From Stichopus chloronotus (lineage: Eukaryota; Echinodermata; Holothuroidea; Aspidochirotida; Stichopodidae): 64,000 nucleotides of DNA. The translations under genes were made by a program, and so were the position numbers. Location of the stretch: the NCBI GenBank assembly GCA_021234535.1, contig CM037830.1, positions 14,067,116 through 14,131,115 on the forward strand. The letters are read 5' to 3'. Each line of letters begins with the position of its first letter. Within the stretch, counting starts at the first letter, position 1. Under the pieces are notes generated by a model that saw only the letters and a program-made list of their open reading frames with translations, ran no database searches and was not told where the DNA came from. This document shows, in pieces, positions 24,420-37,700 of the stretch.

Positions 24420-27400
24420 TTGTGGAAAGACTAGATTCCCAAAGTTAGAATGTAAAGATTCAAAGGTTCACCTCATATATCAATGCTTTCATTTCCTTTC
24501 CATTCTTATAGATTTAATAATTAATCATGCAAACATTTTTTTCATATAGAGAACTTAAGTAATGAGGCCATTTTTTTTTAGCTTTTGTCTTGTATGTACA
24601 TGGCTTTTTATCTTTTTCTTTCCTTCATTACAAGGTTCCTCTGTGACTTATTTCATGATTCCTAAAATGAATATTTGTGGTAATTTTACAGCAGCTGAAA
24701 TACATTATTAAAGGGGCTCATTGAGTTGATATCGGTAAAGATTGCTAGTGATTTTGAAGTATACAAACACACGACAATACTCACAATTAGCAAAATTAAT
24801 CAAGTTTCACATCCAATAGTTATACGAAAACTGTCAATTTTTTCGAATTTTTGACCATTACTTGCTCTGATTGTGTGCATGTGAATGTACTAATGTGAAA
24901 ATGTCTGGTCACAAAGTTTCAAAAACCAAATTTAATCGTTGGTTACTCACTCATTAATGTTCCAACGTATGTAAAACTTTGGGATCCTTTTAGTTTGACT
25001 GTTTGTCATTAGTATTTGAAGGAAACTTGACTGGTTTAGAAAAATTGAGTGAATTCACAAAACAACTCAATGAGCCTCTTTAATAGATAAACTAAGTTTT
25101 TCGTCTTCACTTTCATCCTACTACATCATATGTAAGGGAGGATCATCTGTAAGGAAGGGTGGAAATTAAGAGAAATTTTACATCAATATTCAGCAGCATT
25201 TTAAGTATATGGAACATACATTTTAGAGCATTGACCAAATTAATCATTAACATCATTACAAATAATTCCCATCAAAATCCATGAAACATTGACCATTTTA
25301 CTAACATTTCTTTGTTTTACTATTGCATTATGAATAAAAATCAGCCAAATATGCAAATTTGTGATGTAAAGGGAGACACTACAATTACATGCCTTATGTT
25401 GTCTTATGTTAAATCAACTTCAAAATGAATTAGATTTGTTAGCATTCGCCCGGGCTATGTTCTGTGCTATGGTCAATTATTCACATGACTCGTGAAGAAT
25501 ATCAAAAGGCGAAGCTCAGTAATATAACGCATGTGCCACCTCCCATGCGTGGCAGGGGGAAATACAAACCTAAAAATAGCAACATAGCAATTAGTATTGT
25601 ACGTGTAACCTGTGATGCAATTTTAGACGAAATGAGATTGAGAATGTCGTGAGCAAAGGCTACAAGTCAGATTTCTGATGGTGGGTATGTTTGCTCACTG
25701 ATGCGAAAATTTGCGAGACAGCTGTTTGACGAATCGAGACTGGAGCAGGGAGCTGACACGGAGTAAGTTCTAACTCTGAAGATCAGGAAGGTTTGACGCA
25801 CTGAAGTCACTCAGTATACAAATCAAACTGAGGGAGGCTAGGGTCGGTAGGATCAAACGTTAGGTTACCCCCGGGCCGACAATCTGAAATCTTTCCAAAT
25901 GTGCATGTACCACTTCAAAACAAAAATTTGTCACAACTCACATTAGGCTATCGCATTGTTTTTCCAGATCTATCTATCTTCGTGAGTGTGATAGGAAGTA
26001 GAACTATCATTAGTTAACACTGTTTGACTGGTATGGCATTGTGTTTGGTTTGGCCATAATTATCAGTACTTATTAGGAGGCTAGCAGGAGCACACCACAT
26101 GTATTTATTTCTGTGTAGCACACCATGTTGCTGTATAGCCATAGGCCAAGTTGATCGTACACTCAGTACATATCAGCAAAGCAATTTTGCAAACTTAACA
26201 TGACATAACAATTTATGGTTCATCACAGTAAATACTTCTAACATAAAGCAGCTCGTTCGTTCTTGCTTATCGTATAATTGAGCACAAATCTAACAAAATT
26301 GAAAGTAGGCCTAGTAAGTACGTGTCAATGTCAATTGCTATTGTCATTGGATGGCTTTTCGCAACTATAAAATTGTATTCAGAAACATAGTGACCCTGAT
26401 TTTGTAGCAAGTGCTGAACATCTATTAGTTGGCATATATTCTTTGCCGGGTTGGTTTCTCAGAATGAGGAAGGCAAAATGAAAGAGGCTTTGTCCTTGCC
26501 ATTATTTTTTAGGGTACATTAACACAATGATGCGAGCTAGCCGATCTCTAATCTGTTTGATGGTGGATTGCCAGCCTGGGGAGGGGTTTAGGGGACTCTT
26601 CTCCTATGTAAAAATTTCAAGGTTGATATGTCCCCTTCCCATTATGCCCCTTTCCCTATTATACCTCAAACTTACGGAGGTCTGCTGAGGGACACGTCAG
26701 TGATGGACATGCATCTTTCGTCTCTGCAGGCATGGGAGCTATATGTGACTTGTAAGTAATCAAAAGGACTGGCCGCTAATGGAAATTGATCTTTCATAAA
26801 AATTAGGAATGATTTTCCCTCTTTATTCGGAAGGACCCATACATCAATAGCATGTTCTGTTCAGAAGTTATGAAAATGGTACATTGTGTAATGTGGAACT
26901 TGTGTCGTCACCCAGACGCAACTAAATGAATACTTTATACTTCTTCGTAACCATTAGTTCATTACTGTCATAAAAGAAACATTACAATAACTTGAGAGAT
27001 GTGACCCTTATTTCCTTGCCATTTACAATAGACCCCAGCTACTTTTTCACTGGTGTCAAATTTCAGGGTTAAAGGAGGGCTTTGATGAAGAAAAACACAA
27101 AGACTTCTTGCAAAATTTGCCATTGTTACATGGTATTTTGGTAATCTGGAGGCAACTGGAAATTTTTCTTGACCGGAGAAGTCTTTCTTTAAACAGCAAT
27201 ATCTTGAGATAGGAACAAGATCTGTTGACACTAGGAGTTCTAAATGCCTGCAGTGAAAAATCTTTCCCTTTTGTATAAAGAACCTGAACAATTGTCAGTG
27301 AAATGTGCTTTTAACACAAACTACACAAAGAAAAAGCAAGTGGGACAAAAGTAAAAGACTACCTGGTTATTCATAGCCTAAGTTTGCCTGGATTTAGGAG

Positions 27401-27988
27401 CTGTGTCTTTTGTAACTAGATGTAGGTTGACCCTTAACTTTACAAGCTTATTTGACTTTCAGTTTCAAAGTGGGACTAACGTTGCTCTCACTTGCAACAA
27501 TAGCTGCAGGCAGATGTTCGTGATCACAGAAGTAACTTTATTAGAGAAATCTGCATTTTGCAAGCAAATAAGATGAGCCACTGCAAAGATATTCTCTCAA
27601 AAGTAATCTTGCTTGATCTTGCAATTATCGACAAGCAATATCAGTTTGGAAAACGTATATTCATCATATATCTTGCAGTATGAGAGCAAAGGAGTACAGA
27701 TATTCAATAGAAGCTAAAAGTCTAGTTTGCAAATGTCTATCGCTATGATTTATTGCTGATATAGAATCATCCTGCTACATGGTTGCTGAACTTACATGAT
27801 CCACTATAAGTAAACACATCGGTGGTTTTAATTTACACTGTTATTGTTTATGTTACATATGGTATGTTTCTAGCTTCTGGAATTTCATACATGAAATCTT
27901 CCTCCTTTATCTGTTTTTTCCTCATTCGACAGCATGCAGTACCTTATTTGATCGGGTTGAATGGATGGAAGTGTCATGGCAAGTGAAA
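24420..27988. other. Flank and upstream region of gene B
   Basis: 24420-25579 match the window start; 25440-26500 and 27220-27960 match the region upstream of gene C (56590-57630, 59500-60240). No protein gene is supported. The strand of 25640-25920 shared with 56820-57110 is comparatively GC-richer and may contain promoter or 5' UTR sequence. A pyrimidine tract and AG at 27931-27932, also present before gene C, suggest that exon 1 has a 5' UTR acceptor there and a further upstream non-coding exon. Confidence 0.5.
24712..25079 (+). mobile_element. TTAA-site MITE, family 1 (368 bp)
   Basis: TIRs AGGGGCTCATTGAGTTG and (inverted) CAACTCAATGAGCCTCT, flanked by TTAA at 24708-24711 and 25080-25083. 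An almost identical 368-bp copy lies inverted at 59012-59379. The homologous stretch at the window start (about 672-690) lacks the element and reads straight through. TTAA duplications are typical of piggyBac-like transposition, although the termini are not canonical piggyBac ends. No coding capacity. Confidence 0.92.
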
Positions 27989-28736
27989 ATGGCAAACTCG
28001 ACTGCAGTTCCCACCAATGAACAACTACAATCCATTCGCGAAATTTTGATCACGAAGGAAAGACCACTGTCATGGGAGTTCTTTGGGCAGGAGCTGGAGA
28101 AGTGTAATTCCTCTTTTACATGTCAGTCAGTTCAAGAAGCTTTGTGTCAAATGGCAATCCCCGGTGTACTTTCCTCCAGGGATTTCATCACACTTGACAC
28201 TCCAAGAAATGTTGGATTACTAAAGTTACAGCTGGCAGTGGCTGTTAATGAGAAAATAAATGCAGGAAGATTTAGCAAAGCCAACCACTACTTTCACATA
28301 ATCGCATCCGATGTAGAAAAAGATGAACTTGGTCACAATGAGGATACTTTAGCCAAGTCATTTTTGGAGTTTGATGATGCTTTTCACGTGATGACATCTT
28401 TGTCTGCAAGTGTGGGCAGTCACAAAAGAGTGTCTCTGAAACCAGAGTCTGCTCTTCTCCACAAATCATTTTTTGCATTTGAAAAGGACAAGAAGACCTC
28501 AGCAGTTCATAAAGTAAAATATTTTTTAAACCTTTGCCATGGACTCACTGATACATGGTCAGCTTTCGAATTTTCTCGCTGCTTCTTAGCTAAGGAAGAG
28601 AAAGTTTTCTTTGCAAGAAACACAATTGCTGAATTTGTAAGTGCATTGAAATCCTTCAAAGTCTCACTTTATATTAGTGACAATGCAGTGGCCCTTTCAT
28701 CATCACTGCTTCAAAGAAAGGAAACACTGACTCCAG
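27989..28736 (+). CDS. Gene B exon 1, module R1
   Basis: Codes residues 1-249. The chosen start, MANSTAV, lies eight codons inside a longer frame opening at 27965. It is preferred because copy C shares it while the upstream residues differ, and the context AAAATGG is favourable. Segment i spans ~11-69 (LSWEFF at 27-32, ending RDFITL). Segment ii, ~70-155, includes TLAKSFLEFDDAFHV. Segment iii, ~165-240, runs from KVKYFLNLCHG to SLYISDNAVAL. Donor CCAG|gtatgc, phase 1. There is no signal peptide or membrane segment. The exact fold assignment as winged helix/LOTUS-like is inferred from spacing and wing patterns only. Confidence 0.85.
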
Positions 28737-31700
28737 GTATGCAAATAATATTCCTTTTTTTTTGCAGTGTTACAGTGCAGTATGATAACATGTAAATTAA
28801 ACTATTAGATTGTGTTGATTCCACAAACAGTTCAATCATGCCAAAATTTGGAATGCATTAAATGTGCTCACTTAATCATGCTGCACATGTGAAATCTTGA
28901 GTTTGAAGGTCATTTAGATCACAAAAGATCAAAACTAACAAATCCCTAGAAGTACGGTATAACTGCAAGGGATCTCATATGTACACATGTCAGCTACATT
29001 GTAAATATTATTGAGTAGATGAGCCATATCATTTTTGTGGAGGTCAATCACCGTTTGCGATTGCAAAACGTCAAAACCTTTGAAGGATCTCATACAGTAC
29101 TTGGCCTATGGATTAGCTTCTATAGGCCTTGAGGGCCATTTGCATTACAGTACTAACCAACCCCACAAATGTTGAGGAAACCTGTGGCTTTTATGTCATA
29201 ACTTTACGTCAGGTGACCTGCAACTCAACAATTTATCATCAGATTTGGTATTTTTGGTTTAGATGATGTTAAATTGTAGTACTGTAACCTAAGTAATTAT
29301 GGCGTTGTGTGTGAATATGTGTGTTTGCGACACCTACCTTGTAAACAGGGTATCTCAAGAAGGGAACCTTGGACAGACCTTGTATTTAGTACATAGGTTC
29401 ATCACATCATGTACAAGAACTCTGTTGTTTTTGGTGGAGGTCTAAGATCATTTGAGATCAACAGGGGTCAAAATGTGAAAAACTTGTAAACACAATATCT
29501 CAAGAAGGGAATACTATTAAACAGAGGTCACATTTAGTTTGTCAGTGTAATGCATTAAGTACAAGATCTCTATTGATTGGGGGAGGTCAAAGATCATTTG
29601 AGGTCAACAAGGGTCAAATTGTGAAAAGCTTGTAAGCATGGTACACTATCTCAAGAGAGGAAGCTTGGACAGACCTCATATTTAGTGTGTAAGAGTATCT
29701 CCAGGAATAACATTGTTTCTGGTGAATGTCAAAGGTCATCTGAAGTCACCAGAGGTCACATTATGAAATTCTTGCAAACATATCTTAAGAATGGAAGCTT
29801 TGGCCGATCTCATATTTAGTATTTAGGTGTATCACGTTTGTGTGTTTTGGTTTTTTACAAGATCAGCTCAGAAGGGAGAATCATAGATTACCCTTGGACA
29901 TAATATAATTCCAGGCCAGGAATGAAACTTCATCCTCATTAACTAACCTTCATTGTTTCAAATGCCATCAGAAACCCTTCAATGGCTTTCTAGTTTTCTG
30001 ATTTGACCCTTTGACATATGTACAGTGTGCATCACAGTTGCAAGATCATGGCTGTATGGGGTACATCATCATGTATGTTATACAAGGTAAATGCTGTACA
30101 GTATCTTCATTTAGAACAATTCAAGCTACATTTTCCTGGCAATATTTATGACAAATACTAATTCTATCCAATTAACATGCAGAAAATGTGTTTCGTGTCT
30201 GACGCTACATAGTATTAGTTCCTACTGCTTGTACCACACATTTTCAAGTTGAACTACTGTACTGCATCATTGATGCACTTCATATGGTAATCTCATTTCA
30301 TGCAGTTCATTTTTTTTTTCATTTCCAGGTGATGATGGACAGAGAGAGCTGTTGAGAATCTTTGATGAAGAGGACATTGTCCTCTTCAAAGACATCTTGC
30401 AAAATGGACCTCTCTCTTGGAATTGTTTTTTATCAGTCTTAGAATCAAGAAAACCAGGCACGTACAGCATCGCCCTGAGAGAGATGTTATGCAACTCATC
30501 TCCAAATGGACTAATGCCTTCCCCTGATTTCATTTCTCTCTGTGACATCAGATCGACTGCTTTAGTCAAGCTACATTTCTTAGTCACCATCAACAACAAA
30601 TTAGGCAATGGTCAACTGGGTAAAATAAGCTACCATTTCAATGTCATAGCTGTTGAAAGGGAGAAGGATCAGATTGGAAGGAATTCCAAAATGATTTCGA
30701 AATCTCTTTTGAAGTATGATGACATATTTCACCTTCCGTCAGATGGAGGCGACAGGTGTAATGTGAAATGTGGACCCCTGGCCATCCCTTTTGATTCATT
30801 CTTCCAGATGGAAGGAAACAGACAAGAATCTTTTCGTCACAAGCTGAAGTATTTCCTTAATCTGTGTGGTGGGACTTGTACTGTATTCTCTGCCTTTGAG
30901 TTTTCAAGGAATCTCCTGCGAAGTGATGAAAAGCAGCTGTTCAAGTGCAATCAGCAGTCTTTCGTTAGTTTGGTCTCATCGTTGGATGACTCCTTCAAAG
31001 TAATGTCAGACAAGATTCAGTTATGCAAATCACATTTATGGTTCACACCATCAGGAGCAGCCTCCTTTACCTCTAGTGATGACAAACATCAAGCATCAGG
31101 TGAGAGAGATTTGTTGAAGAGTTTTTTCTCATCTCATTATTGTTTATCATTTGTTCACATCCTAGTTCAAAGCCTATTTTGTGGATTCATGTACTGTATG
31201 TGAATGAATGAGGGTTTGTACACTCTGAACATTGTACTGCAGTGACATGGCTTGCCTAGGCTAGGCCTATATGCAATTCAAGCTGTATGCTACTTCTGGT
31301 ATGTGGGTATTGTTAAATGTGACCCATGCATACCATTCCCCCCGACAACTGACATGCAGGCTGCAATTTTCGCATCCTGAGTAAGTTTTGATTTGAACCA
31401 CAATATATTTGTACTTATTAAAAAGTGACTCATTTTGCTTCAAATTGTGGCCTTTTTTTCCTATGAACTTTTGATATGATCAGCATCAATGTGCAAACAT
31501 TTTGCATTGATTTGCCTTTTTCAAAAATTTTAAAAGGGAGGGTGACACCACCTCCCCTTAGATCCCTCCCCCAGGATGGCAGTACAATGAGTGAGGTGTC
31601 CCAGTTTTAGGAAATCAAAAGTTGGTAGGTATGTGTACTGTGATATTTCAATGGTTGCAGAATAGCACAATGTTCATCATTCACAGGGGCTTAAAATATC

Positions 31701-34700
31701 ACTCTTTTTCTCAAGGCTTTGTTGTTCTTGTGGTTCGATGTTCCCTAGAAGTCACTCTTGGTGAATTCTGAATACCAGAAACTGGGAACATTGAACCTCA
31801 GGAACATTGAATCTTAGAAACATTGAGCCTCTGGAATATCAAATCCTGGAAGCATTGAAGCTCAGGAACATGGAACCTTGGGAATACTGAATCTCAGGAA
31901 CATCAAACCCTGTGAACATTAAACCTTGGGAACATTGGCATAGCCCCATTCACAAGATTTGAACTAAATGCACAATACAGTAAATACTTGTTTTCTCGTG
32001 TTTCAATAGGACAATGCTCTTGCTCATAACTGATTGTACTGGTGGGTCTGTTGGTAAGAAAGTTTAGTTTTGTGTTTGTTTTGTTTATTAATTGTTCTAG
32101 GTGGAGGAGATGGAAAGCCAACAGCCACTGCAGTGACAGAAGTAAATGAACACATTCCAAAGTCCTTAACGGTTAAGTTTGTCACAGATACTTTAAAACT
32201 TCATTGTTATCCGATGAGTTGGAAAGAATTCATGAAGAAATTCATGCGTCAGGACACTTCAGATGTAGTGAGCACAGTTGAAACATTTTTGACACATTAT
32301 TACGACAGGAAAGGCAAGAAGTTACTCTGCCTGTCTAAAGATTTTGTTGCACTGGATGCGCCATATCACCGGAGCAGACTCAAACTTGCACTGATTTTGG
32401 AGAATCGCAGTCACTGCAACAAGCCAAACGAGATAAGTATGAAGGAGCTGAAGGAACAGTTTGAAGAAATTGCATCACGTGAAGAGATCATTGCAACGGG
32501 AGGTAACTATGACAGTTTCTGCGAATTTCTCGGAAAATTTCCAATGATCTTCAGTGTTCAGAGTGGCTATGTCAGACAGGGATATCGATGTTTAAGGTTT
32601 CCATCCTTCTTTGTGAAAGAAAAGGAAGGAGCCTTACCCTCTGTGATTCACAAACTGAAATACTTTGTGAACATCTGTGGCAGTGACTCCGACGTCAGGT
32701 TTACTTGCAAGTTTCTGCAGAGACACCTTTCCCTCAAGAAAGAACTCCAACTTGTGGATTCTGATGAGAAAGTTCTTTGCCTGGCCCAGGAGGCTCAGAG
32801 TGGAAAAATTAAATCTCACAGCACAGGAACCACTGCTGGAGATGTAAAACGTGAAAATGACATTGGTAAAGTTCACATTACCTGTGACTCATTGCATCAT
32901 ATTTGTTTGTTACATGTTTGTTTCCCTGACAATTGTCAGTTGTTTACACAGTGGTTTGCCTTCTACAAATATGCCATGATTTTGCCTAGTTGGCTTCTGT
33001 TGCTCCACTCATCAAATGAAAGAGTCAGGACGTACAGAGTTAGACATCATACTGGAAGTTTTATATCAGACATAGGGCGTTACTTTTATTGGAATATAAG
33101 AATAAATGCAGAAACAGATTATATAATATCTGTTTTCATGCCTAGGTGCTTGCTGGTAAATGTGCTTGCTGGTAAATGTGATAAGATATAAATAGTGTTT
33201 GCCATTGAGTCAGATAGGCAAGCATACTAAAACAAACAAACAAACATTGGCATCGATTTGTGACTGAAATGAGGTGGGGGGGGTGTAGGGACATCATGTG
33301 TAAAATTGTTTTCTCCCTTGGCTTAGTCGGTGCAGGACGATCTAAGCAGAGCTCTACCATTGGTTGGTGAGGGGCATACAATTTTTTATTCCTTCCCGAA
33401 GGCAGAAGGAATCTATGCGATGGTGATGTCGTGCGTATGGCCGTGTGTCTGTGACACCTTGCTTGGAAACATGATATCGCAAGAAGTGTAACCATGACTG
33501 GTCTCATACTTGGGTGTGTGGGTTGGTCATACTCAGTAGATGATCCCTATTGTTTTTGGTGGTGGTCAAAGGTCATTTGAGGTCACCAGAGGTCAAAATG
33601 CAAAAACCTTGTAAACACGATATCTCAAGAATGGTAACTGTGACTGATGTCATACTTAGTGTATAGGTAGGTCATATTAAGTAAATGATCCCTATCGTTT
33701 TTGGTTGAGGTCCAATTTTATTTGAGGTCAACAGAGATCAAACTGTGAAAACCTTGTAAACACGATATCTCCAGAAGAGTAACTGTGACTGATGTCATAC
33801 TTAGTATGTGGGTTGGTCACACTGAGTAGATGGTCCCTATTGTTTTTGGTTGAGGTCAAAGGTCATTTGAGGTCACCAGAGGTCAAAATGCAAAAACCTT
33901 GTAAACATGGTATCTCAAGAACGGTAACTGTGACTAATGTCATACGTAGTGTATGGGTTGGTCATATTAAGTAGATGGTCCCTATTGCTTTTGGTCCAAG
34001 TCAGAGGTCATTTGAGTTCACCAGAGATGAAACTGTGGAAACCTTGTATACACGATATCTCAAGAACGGTAACTGTGACTGATTTTATACTTGGTGTGTG
34101 GGTTGGTCATATTAAGCAGATGATCTCCATTGTTTTTTTATCAAGGTCAAATGTCATTTGAGGTCATCAGAGGTCAAACTGTAAAAACCTTGTAAACACA
34201 GTATCCCAGAAGGGTAACTGTGACTGATGTAATACTTAATGTGTTGGTTGGTCATATTGAGTAGATGATCCCCATTGTTTTTGGTTGAGGTCAAAGGTCA
34301 TTTGGGGTCACCAGATGTTAAACTGTAAAAACCTTGTAAACACAATATCTCCAGAAGGGTAACTGTGACTGATGCCATACTTCATGTTTAGGTTGTTCAT
34401 ATGGAGTAGATGATTTCTATTGTTTTTGGTCGAGGTCAGAGGTCACTTGAGGTCACCAGAGATCAAACTGTAAACACAATATCTCCAGGAATCTAACCTT
34501 GACTGATGTCATTCTTGATGTGTGGATTGAATATACTGAGTAGAAGAATCCTTTTGTTTTTGGTGGAGGTCAAAGGTCATTTGAGGTCACCCGCAGTCAA
34601 ACTGAAACCTTGCAAACACATCTCCAGAATGGTGATGATAACTGATGTCATACTTGATATGTGGGTTGGCCATACAGAGTAGGTGATCCCTATAGCTTTT

Positions 34701-37700
34701 GGTGAAAGTCAAATGTCTTTTGAGGACACCTAAAATAGGTCATTTGGGGTTAATAGGCTCATTAATGTGGTGTTTCAAGTGCAATGATTGTAGTTGATCT
34801 CATACTTGTCATGTGGGTAATTCATGTTTGATATATTATAACCATGTTGCAAGGAATCACAAAGCCTTTTTACTTTCTGTTTGGTGTTGTGAACCCTCCA
34901 GATGGTCGGAAATGGAAACTTCGTGGGTGATTAAAGGGAAATAAGGCGTTTAGAATACACCCACATGGCATTCAAAGAAAATAGCTTTAATAGTTTTTAC
35001 ACCATTCACTCTCACCAATAAACATCTACAGAACCTTCATCTCCACAAAATCTTATGCATGTGATGAGTAACGGAAGATGCATCATTTGAATTTTGAAAA
35101 GTTTGGGTGAACAAATTATTGCATAGTAACAAATAATTGAATTTCTACCTGTGAGAAACTTATTTCTTGAAAAGAAGGCTACTGTCCTTCCTTATTTTGA
35201 ATAATCTATCATTCTTTGTCGACAAACATTGGTTTAAAAAATATGGTTATTTTCTGTAAAACAAACTTCTTATTTCCCTTTAAGCTGCATGTACCCAGCC
35301 TCTAAATAGGATGTCATATCTGTGATTTGCAAAAATGAGGGAAAAACCAGTCTATGAAAAATAGACAGAATCATTCTATTAGAAAAATCAGTTTATTGAA
35401 AATAAACATGTCAGTTTGGTTGAGATGATGCAAGAATCCTAGTTATATATATACTATGCATCTGCTTTAATTTACTTCTGATGCACTGAGCAAATATTTT
35501 GGGCATAACATACCATCCTCTTCTGTTTTGCTGGCCCTGACATAAGCAGGCTGAACAAAGGGTTGAAGTGGGTAAAGCATAAATGACTCCACCAGTGTCG
35601 TGTATGATTTCTCTACATAGACTCTCCATGAAAGCAGATTGTGTCGCTGGTTAGTACGTAGCATACTTAGAAAAGTTTCAATGAAAATACCTCTCAAATT
35701 GCAGGAAGTAGTGCTTCCCAGTCCCTCTCACCTTGCTCATTTCAGTTAAATTTCCAGTTGATTTTGGTTTCGATGATAATCATAACCTTTGTAGTCATGT
35801 ATACTAGTGTAACACGATATCTCAAGAAGGGAAACGTGGACAGATCTCATATTTGGTATATAGGTGTAGCACATTGAGTAAAAGAACGGTATTGTTTTGG
35901 TGGTGGAAATTTCCACTGATGTGATATGTTTTATGTATTTATTGTAGTACTTTAGTAAGCCATGTTGAGTGAAAAAGCCTCTTATATTTGCTGAAAGCTT
36001 CTGGGAACAACTAGGATTAACTTGTGAAAGCCATGTTCATATGGAACATCTCAAGACAAAAAGGTTCTTCGAAAAGGCATTTCTTGTTTAGTATGCAGGT
36101 GTGTATGTTGAATGCACAATCCCTGTCAGTTGTCAACAGATGTCATTGTGTGTATTGTGATTGTTACATCTTAATTGGGGACATGAGACATAACTGATCC
36201 AATATTAGATAGACCAACCTTGTGATATATCCTCATGTTTGTCATATTGAGAAAAAAACGATCATAATTGCATCATCAAAATCGCAATGTATTTGTGCAT
36301 TCTGGTTCATGAATATTGGCAAGGAACCATACAATCATGTGACTTTGTTTTTTTTTCTTTTAATTGTCACTTTCAGCACTTTACAATGCTTAAGTTTTGC
36401 AATTCATTTTTTTCTGCAGGTAATAATCAAGAGCCCAAACCAAAGAAAATGTTAAGTGTCTTTGATGAGAGGGACATCGCTCTATTCAAAGACATCTTAC
36501 AAGAGGGTCCTCTGTCCTGGAAATTCTTCTTATCACAGTTAGAATCACGAAGACCCAATACATACAGCGTAGCTCTCAGGGAAATGTTCAGTCAGTCACA
36601 GCCAGATGGACTTATAAATTCCCCTGATTTCATTTCTCTGAATGATGTCAGATCTACTGGTTTAGCCAAATTACACTTCATTGTGTCTGTCAACAGCAAA
36701 TCAGGAGATGTGTCATTAAATAAGGTCAGTCACCACTTTAGTGTGTTCGGTTCTGATGAGGAGAGGGAGGAATTTGGAAGAAACTCTGATGGGATTTTGC
36801 AATCTCTTTTGAAGTACAAGGATGTATTCCTTCTACCACTAGATGGAGGAAATCAATGTAGTGTAAAATGTGGACCCTTGGCCATCCCTTTTGATTCCTT
36901 TTTTCAGTTGCAGGGTAAAAGTGAAGAGTCCTTCAATCATAAACTGAAATATTTTGTCAACCTTTGTGGCGGGACATGTACTAAGTCGTCTGCCTTTGAG
37001 TTTTCCAGGAATCTTCTCAGCAAGGATGAAAAGCAGCTCTTCATGTGCAAGAAGGAGTCTTTCTTTGAATTGGTTTCATCACAGAAGTCTTTCAGGCTTA
37101 TGGCAGACAGGATTCAGCTCTGTAAATCGCATTTGTGGTCCACACCATTGGAAGCAGCTACTTTATTACCAGTGGATCCCAAAATTCCCAGCTCAGGTAG
37201 GACAGGTGTCTTTGGCACTTCAACAATCATGATGGTGTTCATTGTCATTGTGGATTAATTGTAGCGTGATATCAGGTTCCGCCTTAATGACAAGTATTAG
37301 AAGTGCATCATCTGATGCAGATAGGGTTTAGTCAAAATCTTTCTCTTAAAATATGGCAATTGGTCATCGTAGCTCCATTAAACAGAATACGAGTAAATTT
37401 GCTGGATGACTGAAAATGTACTACCCTGCAATAAAGCATGTTAATTGACTCTATGCTGTTATCTTGATCTGTATACTTCACTGTGTACTGTAAGCTTTCA
37501 GAGACAGTAACTCATCACCCCAAGCTATATTTTTGGCTTCTGGATAGCAGAAAAATTCTCAACTGGTTCTACTGTGCTCTTTGATTGACAGCAAGTACAA
37601 AAGATGCTGAGTAGCTGGTATTACACATCGTACACAGGGGTCCATTGTTTTGATTATATACTGTATGAGGGGGAATGTTAGGCAGACTAAGGGACTGACT

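Larger units (their letters stand above)
32866..36419. other. Gene B intron 3 with inserted repeats
   Basis: The first 520 bases match copy A. The rest holds the 144-bp satellite element (33387-34881), a TTAA MITE (34935-35279) and unassigned AT-rich sequence. It ends in ttttctgcag before exon 4. No exon or ORF with domain similarity was seen inside. Confidence 0.6.

Noticed and set aside
27965..27988. Earlier in-frame ATG as start of gene B
   Set aside because: The eight extra codons open with an ATG absent from copy C, while the downstream ATG (MANSTAV) is shared and in better context.
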